The position numbers and the translations under genes were made by a program. The notes under the pieces were generated by a model that was not told where the DNA came from, ran no database searches, and saw only the letters and a program-made list of their open reading frames with translations. A stretch of 7,741 bases of DNA, taken from NCBI GenBank assembly GCA_029267795.1, contig JAJUHR010000078.1:1-7741 (forward strand). The letters are read 5' to 3'. This DNA is from Planctomycetota bacterium. Lineage in GTDB: Bacteria; Planctomycetota; Phycisphaerae; Phycisphaerales; Phycisphaeraceae. This document shows positions 1 to 6,435 of this stretch, one piece after another (within the stretch, counting starts at the first letter, position 1; every line of letters starts with the position of its first letter).

Positions 1-984
1 CTAAGCCTGATTGGCACCGTGGGCGGGACGCTGAACGCAGAAGCGGTCTCGGGGGCGATCACGGACGCTGGGGCGATCCAGGTCGGCGGAGCCGCGACGC
101 TCACGACGCTGGACGACACGGGTGCGGACACCACGCTGGATGACGCCGGCTCGGATTACGGGCCGCTAAGCATCATGTCACTGGACACCACCGGCAGCGT
201 ACCCGCGCCCGGGACGCTCCGGGTGGTCAAGAGCACGCCTCTGGAGATCGCGCAGGCCAGCACCGCCGGCACCGCCGAGTTCACCGCGCCCGGGATCAGC
301 CTGACCGGATTGGTCAGCGCCGACACGGTGGTGTTCAACGTGACGGCGGGCAGCTTCACGGAAGCACCCGGCGGCGGGGTGCAGAGCGGGGCGGGCGGAA
401 CGACCATCCGATCCGCGAACCTGCTCCTGACCGCGACGTATGTCGGTACGGGCGACCTGATCCTGCAGACCAGCATCCCCACCGGTTCGATCACGATCGG
501 GGCGGGATTGCTGGTCGTATTCGAGGAAGGTTTCGCGTCGATCACCATCGGGCGGCCAGACGGGCAACACACCGTCAGCGTCGGGGCGGTCACGTTCAAC
601 GACCCGGTGACGATCCAATCTCCCAGCGGCGGATCGATCGCGGTGAGCGGCACGATCACCGGTCTGGACAACGCCTCGGTGACGCTGCGCGGGTCGTTCG
701 CGACCACCGCGCTCCACGCGGACATCGTCACTTCCGGCGCGCCGATCGTGATCGACGACAATGTGTTGCTGGGCGACCCTGCGACGGTCCGGCTGGACAC
801 CACGCTCGACGAGGCCGATGGGGCCGATGTGACGGTCAACGGCACGATCGACGACATGGGGGCCGCCAGCTCGCTGGTCGTGGCAGCGGGCGCGTTGGGA
901 CGAATTAGCTTGCTGGATGCCGTGGGGGGCACGACCCCGGTGGCGGCGGCGGACTTCAGCGCCGCGAACATGACGCTGCCCTAG
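1..984 (+). CDS. Adhesin segment 1: beta-repeat region, no start in window
   Basis: The frame is open from base 1 (Leu-Ser-Leu-Ile-Gly-Thr before the GTG at 19), so the segment continues an upstream gene and the GTG is probably not a start. It encodes about 327 residues of low-complexity beta-repeat sequence with many Gly-Ala-Thr-Val-Asp strands and almost no Cys, Lys or Trp, as expected for a secreted beta-helix. It ends at TAG 982-984. Codons after the TAG continue the same frame and style (Val-Val-Thr-Thr-Gly-Gln-Gln-Gln), so the stop appears to interrupt the gene and not to terminate it naturally. The substrate or ligand cannot be told from sequence. Confidence is high that it is coding and moderate that it is part of an adhesin. 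Confidence 0.7.
   Translation, partial: LSLIGTVGGTLNAEAVSGAITDAGAIQVGGAATLTTLDDTGADTTLDDAGSDYGPLSIMSLDTTGSVPAPGTLRVVKSTPLEIAQASTAGTAEFTAPGISLTGLVSADTVVFNVTAGSFTEAPGGGVQSGAGGTTIRSANLLLTATYVGTGDLILQTSIPTGSITIGAGLLVVFEEGFASITIGRPDGQHTVSVGAVTFNDPVTIQSPSGGSIAVSGTITGLDNASVTLRGSFATTALHADIVTSGAPIVIDDNVLLGDPATVRLDTTLDEADGADVTVNGTIDDMGAASSLVVAAGALGRISLLDAVGGTTPVAAADFSAANMTLP
982..984 (+). other. In-frame TAG interrupting the adhesin gene
   Basis: Both flanks read in frame 1 with the same repeat style: Asn-Met-Thr-Leu-Pro, stop, Val-Val-Thr-Thr-Gly-Gln-Gln-Gln-Tyr-Ala. A single C-to-T change of CAG (Gln) would explain it. No frame change occurs here, unlike at the other three breaks, and no G/C run sits at the stop. 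Confidence 0.7.
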
Positions 985-1059
985 GTCGTCACCACCGGCC
1001 AGCAGCAGTACGCCGTCGGCCAGGGCGGTCGGATCACCCTGGGGAGCCTGCACCGCACG

Positions 1060-1653
1060 TTGTCGACCGGCGCTATCGAGTTTAACGGCGACGTGCTGTT
1101 GGCGGGTGGCACCCAAGTTCAGGCATTCAATAGCGGGATCGTGTTCGATGGCGCAGTGGACGGGGGCTCGAACCTGGTCCTGGACGCGGGCAGCGACGCC
1201 GTCACCTTCAACAGCCCGGTTGGGGCGGCGACCCCTTTGGCGGGGATGACGATCCGGGCTGACGACTTGACAATCAATGCAGCGATCGCCCTGGCGGCGG
1301 GCGGGGCGGTGACGATCGAACCTTCGACCGCGCGGCCGGTGGACCTGGGCAGCGACACGCCTGGGTCGCTGGGCTTGGCGGCAGCGGAGCTGTCGCGGAT
1401 CACGGCGCCCGGGGGTCTGTTCATCGGCGACGGCGGGGCCAGCGGCTCAGGTCACGATCAGCCAACCGGTGGTCTTCGATCCGAGTCAGGTGGGCTTGCT
1501 GGTGCTGCGCCCCAGCGGAGCTGTGGATACGCAGGCGTCCGGCTCGCTGGCGGTTCGGGCTTTGGCGATCGACGTCGGCGGCCCCGTCGTGCTGGCGGGC
1601 GATGTGGACCAGCTGGCTGTCCGCAGCGGGGACGGCATCTCGGTGGGCGATAG
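1060..1653 (+). CDS. Adhesin segment 2: beta-repeat region in the frame of segment 1; true coding part about 985-1440
   Basis: This uses the same frame as segment 1 and is separated from it only by the TAG. Coding character begins directly after that stop at 985; the TTG at 1060 is merely the first possible start and has no ribosome-binding site. Residues encoded from 985 to 1440 are beta-repeat sequence and include a copy of the Val-Gly-x-x-Thr-Pro-(Val/Leu)-Ala motif at 1219, which also occurs at 922 in segment 1, 297 bases (99 codons) earlier. From about 1441 to 1653 this frame turns into Arg/Gly/Ser-rich, shadow-type sequence while frame 2 takes over the repeat style. The part after 1440 is therefore unlikely to be real protein. 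Confidence 0.55.
   Translation: MSTGAIEFNGDVLLAGGTQVQAFNSGIVFDGAVDGGSNLVLDAGSDAVTFNSPVGAATPLAGMTIRADDLTINAAIALAAGGAVTIEPSTARPVDLGSDTPGSLGLAAAELSRITAPGGLFIGDGGASGSGHDQPTGGLRSESGGLAGAAPQRSCGYAGVRLAGGSGFGDRRRRPRRAGGRCGPAGCPQRGRHLGGR
1431..1442 (+). other. Frameshift site 1, frame 1 to frame 2, at a GGCGGGGCC stretch
   Basis: Frame 1 gives Leu-Phe-Ile-Gly-Asp-Gly-Gly up to about 1440, and frame 2 gives Ala-Ala-Gln-Val-Thr-Ile-Ser from 1442. Removing one G from the G4 run at 1435-1438 would join them as Gly-Asp-Gly-Gly-Pro-Ala-Ala-Gln-Val-Thr. The exact base is uncertain. Confidence 0.6.
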
Positions 1654-1888
1654 TGGCGACCTGATGGTGACCGATGTGGCTGGGATCGGCGGTTTGTCCG
1701 CCACTTCTGCGGGCAGCCCGATCGTGGTGGCGTCGCAGAGCGTGACCGTGGACTCCGCGGTCAACTCGAGCGGAGGCGACGTTACGATCGCCGCGGGTGG
1801 GGGGCGATCTGACGGTGAACGCTGCCGTCGCGTCGTCGGGTGGCCGGATCGACCTAGCCGCGGAAAACAACCTCCTGCTGGCCTCTGA
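1469..1888 (+). CDS. Adhesin segment 3: beta-repeat region in frame 2; true coding part about 1442-1799
   Basis: Frame 2 picks up the repeat style at about 1442 (Ala-Ala-Gln-Val-Thr-Ile-Ser-Gln-Pro), upstream of the nominal GTG at 1469, which has no Shine-Dalgarno sequence in front of it. Bases 1442-1799 encode about 119 residues typical of FHA-like proteins, with strands such as Gly-Gly-Asp-Val-Thr-Ile-Ala-Ala near the end. At the G6 run at 1799-1804 the sequence degenerates in this frame (Gly-Arg-Ser-Asp-Gly-Glu-Arg-Cys-Arg-Arg) and good sequence resumes in frame 3. The tail from 1800 to 1888 is therefore probably out of frame. No independent function is implied. Confidence 0.5.
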   Translation: MVFDPSQVGLLVLRPSGAVDTQASGSLAVRALAIDVGGPVVLAGDVDQLAVRSGDGISVGDSGDLMVTDVAGIGGLSATSAGSPIVVASQSVTVDSAVNSSGGDVTIAAGGGRSDGERCRRVVGWPDRPSRGKQPPAGL

Positions 1889-2555
1889 CGTGGCCTCTGG
1901 GGATGGCGACGTAGCGCTAGCGGCGGCTTCGGGCGGTGCAAACTTGGGCGGCCCGGTGAACGCGGGCGGGGGCGCGATCGACATCGTTGCGGGCCAAGCC
2001 ATTGAAGGCAGCGGCCTGCTCACCGCAGGGTCGGTGTCCCTGATCGCTCGAAGCGGGATCGGTCAGGCATCCGCACCGCTGCTCTTAGCCGCTGCGGCGA
2101 TCACCGCGAGCAACGCCGGGGCTGGCGACGTGGCGTTGCAAAATAGCCTTGCGGGTGGGACGACGGCGGGGTTACTGGCCACGCGGGGCGGAAACGTCGG
2201 TTTCACGCGGGACCTCGGGACGCTGACGCTCAGCGGCAGCGTGACCAGCGGCGATGAGACGGGTGGCGTCTCCGGCGGCGATATCCACGTCAAGGCGCTC
2301 GGCGGCGACATCTTCGTGCGGTCCCCGTCGTTCATCCGCGCCCGCGACGTCGAAGCCCACAGCGACGTAACGCTCATTTCCGGCAGCGGCGGGATCGACT
2401 TGGGCACGGTTACCGCCGAGAGCCCCGGCCAGGTCACCGTGGACGCGTCCAGCGGGCCGATTACCAACATCAACGAGTCGCTGGCGGTCGTCAACGTGCA
2501 GGCCGATGCGGCCTCGTTCTTCGGCAGCAGCATCGGGACGGCCGCGGCCCCGTGA
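1797..2555 (+). CDS. Adhesin segment 4: beta-repeat region in frame 3
   Basis: About 250 residues of FHA-like repeat sequence run from Gly-Gly-Asp-Leu-Thr-Val-Asn-Ala to Ser-Ile-Gly-Thr-Ala-Ala-Ala-Pro. Strands of the form Gly-x-(Ile/Val)-x-(Leu/Val) with Ala and Gly turns occur throughout, for example Gly-Gly-Arg-Ile-Asp-Leu and Gly-Asp-Val-Ala-Leu. The GTG at 1797 lies in the G-rich run and has no ribosome-binding site, so translation almost certainly came from upstream. The segment ends at TGA 2553-2555, which overlaps the GTG that opens the next segment (GTGA). The sense of the text continues directly across that overlap, so the overlap is better read as a one-base loss in the preceding C4 run than as true translational coupling. 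Confidence 0.6.
   Translation: MGGDLTVNAAVASSGGRIDLAAENNLLLASDVASGDGDVALAAASGGANLGGPVNAGGGAIDIVAGQAIEGSGLLTAGSVSLIARSGIGQASAPLLLAAAAITASNAGAGDVALQNSLAGGTTAGLLATRGGNVGFTRDLGTLTLSGSVTSGDETGGVSGGDIHVKALGGDIFVRSPSFIRARDVEAHSDVTLISGSGGIDLGTVTAESPGQVTVDASSGPITNINESLAVVNVQADAASFFGSSIGTAAAP
1799..1804 (+). other. Frameshift site 2 at a G6 homopolymer, frame 2 to frame 3
   Basis: Good repeat sequence ends in frame 2 at Thr-Ile-Ala-Ala-Gly and resumes in frame 3 at Gly-Asp-Leu-Thr-Val-Asn. Taking one G from the run of six restores a single frame (Ala-Gly-Gly-Gly-Asp-Leu-Thr-Val). Another G6 run at 924-929 keeps its frame, so run length alone does not force a shift. Confidence 0.65.
2548..2551 (+). other. 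Frameshift site 3 at a C4 homopolymer, frame 3 to frame 2
   Basis: Frame 3 ends Gly-Thr-Ala-Ala-Ala-Pro-stop, and frame 2 continues Val-Thr-Thr-Arg-Val-Asp-Asp-Leu. Adding one C gives Ala-Ala-Pro-Val-Thr-Thr-Arg-Val without interruption, which matches the usual form of such repeats. The alternative is a genuine GTGA stop-start overlap, but no Shine-Dalgarno sequence is present. Confidence 0.6.
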
Positions 2556-3391
2556 CCACCCGGGTCGACGACCTGACCACGGACACCTCAGCGAACAACG
2601 GCGATCAGTTCATCACCCAGTTCGGCAACCTGCAGGCGGTGAACATGCAGGCCGGGGAAGGGACGGTCCAACTGACCGTTATCAACGGGGGCATCACCGA
2701 CGCCGACCCGGACGTGGACATCTCTTCGGGCAGGAATATCGTGACGACCCCCGCGCTGGACCCGCAAGTGCAAATCGACCCGCCCCCCGTACTGCGTTCG
2801 AACGACGCAGCAACACCGAAGGGCGTGGCGCGGTCTTCGATCGGCGCCAAACCCGCGGGCGCCGCTCGGGCGGCGGCCCTGCCTCCGCTGCCGGCGGGCA
2901 AGCCGAAGTGGCTGGTCGGCAAGTTCTCGGAGATGCCGGGCTGGCTGGACAAGCAACCGCAACTGGCCCAACTGGGCATGGACTGGGGCCGGCGCCTGGC
3001 CACCTACATCGAGCAGGGCCTGGAGAGCCGGATGGCCGCACGGGTGGTCAGCGCCGACCGCAAACTGACGGTGGACGAGACCCAGCGGCTGGTGCTGCAG
3101 GGCGTCCGATACGCGTGCGAGGGAGTGATCGAATCGCTGGAGGTCAAGTCGTTGCAGGTCACGACCGCCGGCGGTCGCACCGTGGCGGAACTGGCGGTGC
3201 TGGTCAAGCTCAGGAAAAGCGTCGGCGGCGATCTGAAGGTCTTTCAAGTCGACACGCTCACCATTCAGAAAGACGTCGCCGGCGAGATCACCGCGCAGGA
3301 CCTGGACGATATGCTCAAAGATATGGCGGCGAATATCATCACCCAGGTGGAGCAGGTGTTGCCGCCCGATATCATGGGCAGCCGGGGCTGA
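2552..3391 (+). CDS. Adhesin segment 5: last beta-repeats, Pro/Ala linker and C-terminal domain of unknown function
   Basis: The open segment has 279 codons. Residues 1-65 finish the FHA-like repeats (Val-Thr-Thr-Arg-Val-Asp-Asp-Leu-Thr-Thr-Asp-Thr, then Leu-Gln-Ala-Val-Asn-Met-Gln-Ala). Residues 66-118 are a Pro/Ala/Arg-rich linker. Residues 119-279 change character: Trp, Lys, Glu and Leu appear, with likely helices (for example 143-163, 172-192, 247-270) around beta-strands at about 195-240, suggesting a compact alpha/beta domain that I do not recognise. There is no signal peptide, LPXTG motif or closing barrel. A separate cytoplasmic protein starting at the GTG is possible, but the repeat sequence at its start and the missing ribosome-binding site argue for the C-terminus of the adhesin. 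The cyclase gene follows 27 bases later in the same frame. Confidence 0.7.
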   Translation: MTTRVDDLTTDTSANNGDQFITQFGNLQAVNMQAGEGTVQLTVINGGITDADPDVDISSGRNIVTTPALDPQVQIDPPPVLRSNDAATPKGVARSSIGAKPAGAARAAALPPLPAGKPKWLVGKFSEMPGWLDKQPQLAQLGMDWGRRLATYIEQGLESRMAARVVSADRKLTVDETQRLVLQGVRYACEGVIESLEVKSLQVTTAGGRTVAELAVLVKLRKSVGGDLKVFQVDTLTIQKDVAGEITAQDLDDMLKDMAANIITQVEQVLPPDIMGSRG

Positions 3392-3409
3392 GCCTGCCGA
3401 CGGCGCGCC

Positions 3410-3414
3410 AGAGG
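3410..3414 (+). promoter_or_regulatory. Weak Shine-Dalgarno AGAGG before the cyclase GTG
   Basis: AGAGG lies four bases before the GTG at 3419, closer than usual. Only 27 bases separate the adhesin stop (3389-3391) from this start, with no room for an independent promoter inside the gap, so co-transcription with the adhesin is likely. The gap is nine codons long and keeps the same frame. Confidence 0.4.
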
Positions 3415-3418
3415 CCGC

Positions 3419-5464
3419 GTGCGAATTTCCATCCGCAACTTGTCGATCACGTTGGCTATCCCGCTGATCTGGGGGGCTGTGCTGGTCGTGTTGGATCGGC
3501 GTGAACCCCTGGACGTGCTGGGGGTGCGCATCCCGCCAGTCACCGAAGCCCTGAACCACCTCAATTACGACCTGCTCTTGCGGTACCGTCCCCTGCAGCC
3601 GGCGGTGGACAGTCGGCTGGTGTTCCTCGCCATCGACGACAAGACGCTCGAGCGCCTCGGCCAGGACCCGCTGCCGCGGGACGCGCACGCGAGGTTTTTG
3701 CGCGCCTTAAGGGCGTTGGATGCCCAGGCCGTCACAGTGTGGGACATCTTGTTCGTCGGCCCCGAGAAGGAGGATCGGGAGTTCTCCGAATCGCTCCAGG
3801 GCCAGGCCGTATTTCTGGCGATCGGAAGCCGGTTGCTGGCGCCGCGGGAGGACGAGAAGTCGCTGACGGTGGAGCAGGTGGAGATGCTCAAGCGGTTCCG
3901 GGTGGGGCCGATCGAGGACGTAAAGGATTGGAACGTGCCGCGCCTGGAGCCCATCAAGGCCCAATCCGTCCCGGGTCTGCTCGGCGCTGCGGCCGGGGCG
4001 GGGCACATCGCCAAGTCGGTGGACCTGGACAGCATCTGCCGCCGGGTGCCGGTGGTGGTGCGGGTGGGCAACATCCTGGTGCCGTCGCTGTCGTTCATGG
4101 CGGCGTTGCACGCGATGGGGGTCCCGCCGGACGACCTGACTCTACGCGGGAGGCAGCTGATCGTAGGCGTTAAGACGCTGGAGCAGCCCGTGCGCATCTC
4201 GCTGGACCAGGACGGGTGCCTACTCGTGAACTTCCTGCCGGATTGGGCCACCGCCGTGGACTGGCGCTCCTATGGGGCGCAGCTGATCACCCTGGAGCAG
4301 ACCCTGAAGATGAAGCGCCTGATGGACCAGCTGGGGGAAGAGGATCAGGACGTCCAGGACGTGCTCGATTCCGTCCGGGGAAAGGTGATGGTCATCGGCG
4401 AGGTCTTGCCCGGCGGCAGCGACTACGTGCCGACGCCCCTGGATCCGATGCTCCCCGGGGCGCTGGTGCATTTCAACGTGCTGAACACGATCCTGACCGG
4501 GCAGTTCATCACCCCCGCGCCGGTGCTGCTGGTGCGGACGCTAACGCTGCTGCTGCCGATCGGGCTGGCGGGGGTGTTTCTGGTCGGCCGACCGCTGCTG
4601 TCGCTGCTGGGAGCGGTGCTGGTGCTCGGGTCGTTTTTTGCCGGGGGGGTGTACCTGTTCTGGCACGGGTCGTACTTCCTGCCGGTTTCGGCGCCGATGA
4701 TGTCCACGGCCCTGACAGGGGTCACTCTCGTGGCGGTGGCGCGCATGCAGGCGCACAAGCGGGCGACGACCCTAGCGACGGTCTTAAGCCGGTTCGTCTC
4801 GCCGACGCTGCTGCGGGAGCTGGAGCGGTTCGGCTCGGGCAAGACGCTGCCGGGGGTGCAGCGGCTTGAGATCTCGATCATGTTCGTCGACGTGGCGGGC
4901 TTCACGTCGTTTTCCGACCGGACCGAGCCGGAGGAGATCTCCAATTTTCTGGCCGAGCTGTACGAGGTGGCGTCGATGGTCCTCGACCGCAACAAGGGCA
5001 CGCTGGACAAGTTCCTGGGCGATGGGATCCTCGCGTACTTCGGCGCGCCGGACCCCCTGCCGAACAAGGAAGAGCTGGCCATCCAGGCCGGGCTGGAGCT
5101 GCAGCAGGAGTTCGACGGGATCCGGCAGAAGATGGTCAAGCGCGGGGGCGTGGAGCTGCGCATCCGCTGCGGCGTCACCACGGGGTACGCGGCGGTGGGG
5201 TACTTCGGCGGGCACAAGCACGCGGCGTACACGATCGTGGGGCGGGCGGTGAACCTGGCGTCGCGCGTGCAGTCGAACGCCGAGCCCGGCGCCGTGCTGA
5301 TCGACAAGCGCACCGCGGTGCGTGTCGAAGAAGTCTTCGAGCTCGAACGCCTGGAACCGATCGTCGCCAAGGGGATCGACAAACCCGTGGAGGTCTGGAA
5401 AGTGCTGCGGCGTAAGCCGGTCCCGGCCGGGGTGTCCACAGGCCGGGAAGCGGCAGCAAGATGA
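3419..5464 (+). CDS. CHASE2 domain class III adenylate cyclase, membrane sensor
   Basis: A 681-residue membrane receptor expected to make cAMP from ATP in the cytoplasm in response to an extracytoplasmic signal. Order: TM1 (about 8-25); periplasmic CHASE2 domain (about 35-360), with the typical Phe-Leu-Ala-Ile-Asp-Asp near 69-74, a Pro-Arg-Asp-x-His-Ala stretch at 86-91 and Val-Arg-Gly-Lys-Val-x-Val-Ile-Gly at 319-327; three TM segments (about 368-389, 393-415, 420-441); catalytic domain (about 480-665). Metal-binding Asp491 (Phe-Val-Asp-Val-Ala-Gly-Phe) and Asp535 (Phe-Leu-Gly-Asp-Gly), purine-site Lys531, and transition-state Asn612 and Arg616 are all present. Thr605 sits where class IIIa enzymes have Asp, pointing to class IIIb and ATP as substrate. 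The GTG at 3419 is the first start after the upstream stop, has AGAGG four bases before it, and places TM1 at the N-terminus. Length is normal and the frame is intact. Confidence 0.93.
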   Translation: MRISIRNLSITLAIPLIWGAVLVVLDRREPLDVLGVRIPPVTEALNHLNYDLLLRYRPLQPAVDSRLVFLAIDDKTLERLGQDPLPRDAHARFLRALRALDAQAVTVWDILFVGPEKEDREFSESLQGQAVFLAIGSRLLAPREDEKSLTVEQVEMLKRFRVGPIEDVKDWNVPRLEPIKAQSVPGLLGAAAGAGHIAKSVDLDSICRRVPVVVRVGNILVPSLSFMAALHAMGVPPDDLTLRGRQLIVGVKTLEQPVRISLDQDGCLLVNFLPDWATAVDWRSYGAQLITLEQTLKMKRLMDQLGEEDQDVQDVLDSVRGKVMVIGEVLPGGSDYVPTPLDPMLPGALVHFNVLNTILTGQFITPAPVLLVRTLTLLLPIGLAGVFLVGRPLLSLLGAVLVLGSFFAGGVYLFWHGSYFLPVSAPMMSTALTGVTLVAVARMQAHKRATTLATVLSRFVSPTLLRELERFGSGKTLPGVQRLEISIMFVDVAGFTSFSDRTEPEEISNFLAELYEVASMVLDRNKGTLDKFLGDGILAYFGAPDPLPNKEELAIQAGLELQQEFDGIRQKMVKRGGVELRIRCGVTTGYAAVGYFGGHKHAAYTIVGRAVNLASRVQSNAEPGAVLIDKRTAVRVEEVFELERLEPIVAKGIDKPVEVWKVLRRKPVPAGVSTGREAAAR

Positions 5465-5512
5465 GGGGTCTGGGTAGAGGGGGAGCAGGAACCGGCGGGG
5501 ATCGGATCCCAC

Positions 5513-6334
5513 TCAAAGGCTCAGGGACAGCCAGTGACGCAGCTTTTCAGCCAGCCCCTGGGCGATACGCTGTTCCAGCTCTTGTTCGGTAAAGAACAGC
5601 TCGAGCATCGCGGGCGTGTCCTGGGGCAAGCGGGCGAGCTGCCGTTGCACCGTGGGCCAGGGGATGGTCCCTTCGCCGGGGATTTGGTGGGAATCGGCCT
5701 TGCCGTCGTTGTCGTGCACGTGCAGGTAGCCGATCACATCGGCGCACTCGTCCACTACGGAGGAGGCGTACCCGGTCATGTGGGCGTGGCCCAGGTCCAC
5801 GCACATGCGGATGTGGGGCGAGTCGAACCGGCGGATCAGCTGTGCCAGCTCGAGCGGGTCCGAACCGAAGCGGTAGTTGCCGGGCAGGTTCTCGATCAGG
5901 AAGCAGACGCCCTGGCGCCGCCCGATCTCCGCTAGGTCTTCGAAGGACCGGGTTAACGGTCCGTACAGGCCTCGGCGGGAGGCTTCGGTGACGGCCTCGC
6001 CTTGCTTGGCGGGGGGCGCCGGGTGCACCACGACGGCCTTTCCGCCGAGCGTCACCGCCAAGTCGGCTTCACGCCGGTAGGTTTCGATGGTCTTGCGGCG
6101 GGTGGGCTCGTCCGGGCTCGAGGGGTCGTGCTCGGGTCCGAAAACACCGTGCACGGAATCGAAGGACATGCCCAGGCTCTCGACGAGCTTGCGGGCTTCG
6201 GTGGGCTGCGGCGGGTTTTCGATATTGCGGTAGAACTGGCACGTGCGGGCGCCGATCCGTTGATAAATCGGCAGCAGCGTGGGCGGGTTAAACTGGGGGA
6301 AGCCGAAGGCGGCGATGGTGGCAAGATAGGTCAT
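5513..6334 (-). CDS. Sugar phosphate isomerase/epimerase family protein (AP endonuclease family 2 TIM barrel)
   Basis: A complete 273-residue cytoplasmic protein of the xylose-isomerase-like/EndoIV-like TIM-barrel fold, which isomerises or epimerises sugars and inositols using divalent metal. Likely metal or active-site residues lie at the ends of the strands: His62 (His-Gly-Val-Phe), His104 (Val-Val-His-Pro), Glu148 (Leu-Ile-Glu-Asn), Asp180 and His183 (Cys-Val-Asp-Leu-Gly-His), His205/His207/Asp208 (Leu-His-Val-His-Asp), His216 followed by Pro-Gly-Glu-Gly at 219-222, and Glu245 (Met-Leu-Glu-Leu-Phe). Length is normal for the family. The ATG at 6332-6334 has only a poor AGG-containing sequence upstream. 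The gene is convergent with the cyclase (48 bases apart) and divergent from the barrel gene. The exact substrate cannot be read from the sequence, and an EndoIV-type DNA-repair role is less likely than sugar isomerisation. Confidence 0.85.
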   Translation of the reverse strand: MTYLATIAAFGFPQFNPPTLLPIYQRIGARTCQFYRNIENPPQPTEARKLVESLGMSFDSVHGVFGPEHDPSSPDEPTRRKTIETYRREADLAVTLGGKAVVVHPAPPAKQGEAVTEASRRGLYGPLTRSFEDLAEIGRRQGVCFLIENLPGNYRFGSDPLELAQLIRRFDSPHIRMCVDLGHAHMTGYASSVVDECADVIGYLHVHDNDGKADSHQIPGEGTIPWPTVQRQLARLPQDTPAMLELFFTEQELEQRIAQGLAEKLRHWLSLSL

Positions 6335-6338
6335 CAGA

Positions 6339-6354
6339 ACTGCGCCTAAGCAGT
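6339..6354. repeat. Inverted repeat ACTGC-N6-GCAGT just upstream of the isomerase start
   Basis: A perfect 5-bp stem with a six-base loop begins four bases upstream of the isomerase ATG (minus strand). If transcribed it would form a small hairpin over the ribosome-binding region. The palindrome TGACGTCA follows at 6360-6367. Five-base stems occur often by chance. Confidence 0.35.
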
Positions 6355-6435
6355 GATTATGACGTCAGTTTATCTGAACCCGGCGGTTGGTAGCGCGCAG
6401 GGAACCGAAAAATCCCCGGATAGTATCGCACGGCT

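Larger units (their letters stand above)
1..3391 (+). pseudogene. Filamentous-haemagglutinin-like beta-repeat surface protein, 5'-truncated by the window and broken by one nonsense codon and three frameshifts
   Basis: Read through its breaks, this is one gene of about 1,130 codons in the window, with more upstream. The protein is rich in Gly, Ala, Thr, Val, Asp and Ser in short alternating strands, typical of right-handed beta-helix adhesins and planctomycete 'beta strand repeat' proteins; such proteins are exported and act at the cell surface. The frame runs 1 (bases 1-1440, with TAG at 982), then 2 (about 1442-1799), then 3 (about 1800-2550), then 2 (2552-3391). The same repeat style crosses each break, and the internal segments have only GTG or TTG starts without a Shine-Dalgarno sequence, which argues against five separate genes. 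The last 160 or so residues are a different, non-repetitive domain. No translocation (TpsB-like) gene, signal peptide or anchor is visible in the window. True decay and base-calling error in G/C runs both remain possible. Confidence 0.75.

Noticed and set aside
982..984. TAG recoded as an amino acid
   Set aside because: Nothing in the window suggests stop reassignment, and the other breaks of the gene are frameshifts that recoding would not solve.
156..1116. Two long minus-strand frames opposite the adhesin repeats
   Set aside because: Their composition (Ser/Thr/Pro/Val or Arg/Gly/Asp-rich) mirrors the plus-strand repeats, with no ribosome-binding site and no recognisable motif.
2506..3504. 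Plus-strand open frame of 332 codons, overlapping the adhesin end and the cyclase start
   Set aside because: Arg/Gly/Pro-rich shadow translation; the overlapping frames carry clear repeat and CHASE2 sequence.
2588..3688. Long minus-strand open frame of 366 codons across the adhesin C-terminus and the cyclase start
   Set aside because: It is His/Arg/Gln-rich without recognisable domains and lies opposite two better-supported genes; GC-rich DNA commonly leaves such frames open.
5498..5510. GGGAT-CGG-ATCCC hairpin between the convergent genes as a terminator
   Set aside because: The stem is only 5 bp and no T-run follows on either strand.
6360..6367. TGACGTCA palindrome as a cAMP-type regulator site near the cyclase
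   Set aside because: It resembles a eukaryotic CRE; the bacterial CRP consensus (TGTGA-N6-TCACA) is not matched, and the cyclase is on another transcript.
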